DNA of 64,000 bases. Source: a bacterium (lineage in GTDB: Bacteria; Cyanobacteriota; Vampirovibrionia; Gastranaerophilales; Gastranaerophilaceae). Each line of letters begins with the position of its first letter. Position 1 is the stretch's first letter. The position numbers and the translations under genes are program-made. The notes beneath the pieces were generated by a model. That model was not told the DNA's origin. It ran no database searches and worked only from the letters and a program-made list of their open reading frames with translations. This document shows, piece after piece, positions 61,826-64,000 of the stretch. The stretch lies in contig JAFVAR010000002.1 of NCBI GenBank assembly GCA_017480425.1, forward strand, positions 1 to 64,000, read 5' to 3'.

Positions 61826-64000
61826 ATTTCCTTGTAATTTCTTCAAAAGTACCTTTATCCATACGCAGTTTCATATCTTGAATACGGTTTTCTATTTTGG
61901 AAATATCAACCGCATCACCCAGATTTTCAGCTGTTTTACGAGCTTTTAAATATTCCGTTAAAGCTTTGTCGTAGGTTGAAATATTATTATAATAATAATC
62001 ACCCAGTGCAACGGTTGCCTCAATTATGTAAAAATCTTCATTTATAAATTCTGCGCTTTGCTTTGCATCTAAAAGGTAACTGAGTGTTTTTGAAGGTTCA
62101 TTTATCTGACTTATTTTTGCTAAATAAGAAGCTGTATAAAAAATTCCGTCATAATTATTTGCAGATTTTTCTAATTTATACGCTTTTTCAAAACAGCTTT
62201 TTGCATCTTCTATATTGTTATTTTCAAAATAACAAGAACCTAAATTTGAATAAGCGGGGGCTTTATAATTGTTATTTCCGCCAATGGAAATACATTTGAT
62301 ATAATATTCCATAGCATTTCTTTCATCGCCTTTTTCGTCATTTGCAAGAGCATACTTAAAATACAATTCTTCCAAAGTATCTTGCGAAGTATTTTCGTCC
62401 AAAGAGTCCAGTGCTTTTTGGTAGTATGAATATGCATTTTCGGAATCATTCATGTCGGAATAAATGTTACCGAGAAGGGTACACGAATCTACAAGTAATG
62501 ATTGAGGCGTATCAACAGAATAAATAACCTTTTTTATGGTTTCAATTGCACGCTCGTTTTTATACATTAAATAATAAAGCTCTGTCATCTCGTAATAAAG
62601 ATAATTCAAATTAATGACTTCGTTGTTATTTTTGTAATATCTTTCAACAAGCTCATAATAGTGTTGAGAATTTGTATAATCGGCAATTTTTTTATAAACG
62701 CATGCCAGTTTGTGTCTGATTTCAGTTACCGTGCGATAATCCAAACCTTCCGACTGAAGTATTTCAGTGTATATTTCTATTGCACCTGTATAATTTTTGT
62801 TTTCAAAACAATTTTCTGCTTCTGTAATCTTTGTATCAATTGCTTTGTCTTCTGATTTTATTGCAACTTGTTCTTTGGGCACAACCATCGGTTTTACAAT
62901 TGTTCGCTCTTGCGTATTTTTATCGTTTTGCAGTTTATCAATACATTCGTTATGATATTCTATCTCTGCTCTCATTGCTTGTCTGGAAATCATTATTTGA
63001 CGTGATTTTAACGGTGCTTTTAGTTCTTTTTCATATATTCCAATAATATATTTATGAAGCTTTATTAATGTTTTATCAGGAATAGCAATTTCTGTATCTT
63101 GTTGAAAATAATCTTGAACATAAATGATGTCATCCGCTACAAACACTATAAGATTTGTTTTTAAATATTCTATTGAAAATTCATCATACAATTCAAGAAC
63201 CGCAAGCGCATTTAAAGAAACACCATGGCGAATTGTTTTTAAAAACCAGAAAAAATTTCTTATGGCAGCAGGAATGAAATTTATGTAGGTATCGCCCAAA
63301 TATGAATCAAAACTCATTCCTGACATTGTAAACTTGCTTAAGAATTCATTGGCGGATAATTCCATTGCTTGAATAACTTTAATAGCAAGTGATGTATAGT
63401 AGTAATACCCCCTTGTATATGAATAAAAATCGTCAATTGTTGTATCTGTAACGGAAATTTTATTTGAATTCAAATATTCCTTAAAAATAGGTTTTGATAA
63501 GCCTTTTAAAAATATTTTTCTATTAATAGGCACATTTCCCATGATATTTGTAATCAATGCTCTTGTAGAAACTATAAATTTTATATTAGTATTTTCAGCC
63601 AGTTTCTCAAAACATGAAATTATAATTTCTCTATTCTCTTCAGAAATATTATCAAATGAATGTAAAATAATAACAAAAGGCCTTTTAATTGATGAAATAT
63701 GGTGTTGCAGTTTTGTTGAAAGGGCTGTAATTTTAACATTAACTTGAAGTTGGTTTTGTTCAATGCATTGCTCTATTTTATCAACAAATGAAAGAACAAT
63801 ATCATCACAAACAGTTGCTTGCTTACAATAATACTCTAATTTTATAACTTCCGAATCAAAAAATTCTGATAAATAATTTATAAACTGTCGTTTACCGGTA
63901 CCTAAAAACCCGTGAATATACAGAAGTATTTCATTTGAAGATATAAATTCCAATCCTTTTTTTAATTCTGACTCATTATTTTTTTTTAAAAAAAGATTTA
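61818..64000 (-). CDS. NTPase-TPR protein (5' partial)
   Basis: The frame is open to the right edge (64000); the first in-frame start (TTG, 63953) has no ribosome binding site, so the true start is outside the window. A P-loop-like GFLGTGKRQF is followed by a Walker B-like VIILHSFDNIS, the layout of STAND-type signalling ATPases, though the residue after GK is Arg rather than Ser/Thr. The C-terminal half (about residues 350-700) is a TPR array. A regulatory or scaffold protein coupled to rsmG; what lies N-terminal (sensor, FHA or DNA-binding domain) cannot be seen. Confidence 0.75.
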   Translation of the reverse strand, partial: NLFLKKNNESELKKGLEFISSNEILLYIHGFLGTGKRQFINYLSEFFDSEVIKLEYYCKQATVCDDIVLSFVDKIEQCIEQNQLQVNVKITALSTKLQHHISSIKRPFVIILHSFDNISEENREIIISCFEKLAENTNIKFIVSTRALITNIMGNVPINRKIFLKGLSKPIFKEYLNSNKISVTDTTIDDFYSYTRGYYYYTSLAIKVIQAMELSANEFLSKFTMSGMSFDSYLGDTYINFIPAAIRNFFWFLKTIRHGVSLNALAVLELYDEFSIEYLKTNLIVFVADDIIYVQDYFQQDTEIAIPDKTLIKLHKYIIGIYEKELKAPLKSRQIMISRQAMRAEIEYHNECIDKLQNDKNTQERTIVKPMVVPKEQVAIKSEDKAIDTKITEAENCFENKNYTGAIEIYTEILQSEGLDYRTVTEIRHKLACVYKKIADYTNSQHYYELVERYYKNNNEVINLNYLYYEMTELYYLMYKNERAIETIKKVIYSVDTPQSLLVDSCTLLGNIYSDMNDSENAYSYYQKALDSLDENTSQDTLEELYFKYALANDEKGDERNAMEYYIKCISIGGNNNYKAPAYSNLGSCYFENNNIEDAKSCFEKAYKLEKSANNYDGIFYTASYLAKISQINEPSKTLSYLLDAKQSAEFINEDFYIIEATVALGDYYYNNISTYDKALTEYLKARKTAENLGDAVDISKIENRIQDMKLRMDKGTFEEITRKYE

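Overview
The window is AT-rich and densely coded. It looks like chromosome from an obligately anaerobic, Gram-negative, non-photosynthetic relative of the cyanobacteria. My best guess is a gut Vampirovibrionia/Melainabacteria genome of the Gastranaerophilales type. The evidence is a KDO transferase (LPS), an oxygen-sensitive class III ribonucleotide reductase, an LL-diaminopimelate aminotransferase, a plant-type glutamate-cysteine ligase, scattered single-subunit genes, and many lineage-type hypothetical proteins that begin with a short MKI...NFK/TVSFG-like segment. The taxon is inferred from gene content, not proven. There is no phage, CRISPR array or large mobile element.

Layout. 1-6.1 kb: the 3' part of a giant multidomain protein (over 2,000 residues: zinc-peptidase motif, GNAT-like segment, C-terminal FHA domain), open through the left edge. 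6.1-7.7 kb: YraN and a radical-SAM protein with its own promoter. 8.0-14.9 kb: a minus-strand phospholipid operon resembling E. coli ynbABC: an MFS-acyltransferase-acyl-CoA/ACP synthetase fusion, CdsA-like cytidylyltransferase, PlsC, methyltransferase, a 57-residue membrane protein and a CDP-alcohol phosphatidyltransferase. 14.9-16.4 kb: a gene-poor stretch with a TPR gene, palindromic repeats and tRNA-Gly(GCC). 16.5-25.3 kb: a tagged hypothetical, DapL-like aminotransferase, an orphan sugar-ABC permease, a phospholipase-D-fold protein, PanE and NrdD. 25.3-31.7 kb: a plus-strand block with PxpA-like protein, YvcK, PanB, PanC, a membrane protein and DapA; with PanE it covers much of pantothenate synthesis.

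31.7-37.6 kb: a type IV pilin-like gene and secDF diverge from a 465-bp non-coding element bounded by perfect 34-bp inverted repeats and filled with hairpins, followed by a tagged HNH-like protein. 37.6-43.3 kb: a glycosyltransferase plus WaaA, DusB with a 708-residue TPR protein, a probable small RNA with a C-rich anti-Shine-Dalgarno core, and an orphan ribbon-helix-helix protein. 43.5-53.8 kb: a 908-residue Gly-rich protein, SpeE-HIT-ankyrin genes, an EF-hand protein, a PAQR/hemolysin III protein, two tandem PlsC paralogues and several short or tagged hypotheticals, one with a RelA/SpoT-like core. 53.8-64 kb: Rel (ppGpp synthetase/hydrolase), a membrane-anchored class A beta-lactamase-fold protein without the usual deacylating glutamate, small secreted proteins, GshA, RsmA, BioD, RsmG and a 5'-truncated NTPase-TPR protein at the right edge.

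Themes: unusually heavy investment in membrane lipid remodelling (four PlsC domains), several intrinsic terminators and extended -10 promoters, at least four promoters placed so close to the start codon that the mRNA should be leaderless, and a set of unrelated proteins sharing a short N-terminal segment that may be a targeting tag.
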